Shown in pieces: positions 13,687-13,725 of a stretch of 13,725 nt of DNA (positions are counted from its first letter, which is position 1; every line of letters begins with the position of its first letter). Source of the DNA: Eikenella sp963515595 (lineage in GTDB: Bacteria; Pseudomonadota; Gammaproteobacteria; Burkholderiales; Neisseriaceae); assembly GCA_963515595.1 (NCBI GenBank), contig CAUPYH010000046.1, positions 1-13,725 on the forward strand. Reading direction: 5' to 3'. The notes under the pieces are model-generated. The model saw only the letters and a program-made list of their open reading frames with translations. It was not told where the DNA came from and ran no database searches. Made by a program: the position numbers and the translations under genes.

Positions 13687-13725
13687 GCCAACCGCCGAGC
13701 CGTATCTTAGCCTCCATCAAAACCG

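Overview
The window is a piece of chromosome that looks like Eikenella (family Neisseriaceae). The main evidence is the 12-mer AGGCTACCTGAA, the Eikenella dialect of the neisserial DNA uptake sequence (DUS). It occurs about twenty times exactly, mostly between genes and often as inverted pairs. Supporting this are a Correia-type miniature element, an Opa-family outer-membrane protein, and proteins that read as typical for this family. Genus assignment is an inference from the DUS dialect; species cannot be told from the window.

Layout. 1-1025 (-): 5' part of gyrA, running off the left edge, with wild-type residues at the main quinolone positions. 1094-1241: a DUS hairpin followed by a 105-bp Correia-like element. 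1252-2118 (-): a membrane-anchored endonuclease/exonuclease/phosphatase-fold protein. 2392-4301 (-): the classical rpsP-rimM-trmD-rplS translation operon, with a visible promoter and a good terminator. 4302-4692: a divergent intergenic region with a DUS inverted pair, a heat-shock-type promoter candidate and a long 5'-leader hairpin. 4693-6030 (+): hslU, without hslV beside it. 6278-6859 (+): an Opa-like beta-barrel gene bracketed by two copies of a DUS-bounded repeat. 6979-7479 (-): a small lipoprotein. 7552-9336 (-): an M48 membrane metalloprotease with a long C-terminal extension, whose stop codon lies inside a DUS. 9403-9635: a divergent region holding a striking nested hairpin. 9636-10067 (+): a HIT-family protein. 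10145-10639 (+): an unrecognised, relatively AT-rich gene. 10707-11891 (+): an LD-carboxypeptidase with a Tat/lipoprotein signal. 11968-12984 (+): a SMI1/KNR4-type protein made of two nearly identical halves, from a 534-bp in-frame tandem duplication. 13008-13634 (+): recR, followed by a tight DUS hairpin terminator.

How the parts work together. The rpsP operon couples ribosomal proteins S16 and L19 to 30S maturation (RimM) and tRNA m1G37 methylation (TrmD). HslU, the M48 protease and LD-carboxypeptidase are housekeeping protein-quality or envelope functions. The accessory content is the Opa-like protein, the lipoprotein, the unknown 10145 gene and the SMI1/KNR4 duplication. I found no complete novel defence or toxin system. 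The most interesting material is non-coding: DUS-bounded structured repeats, the hslU leader, the Correia-like element, and the DUS-containing in-frame duplication.
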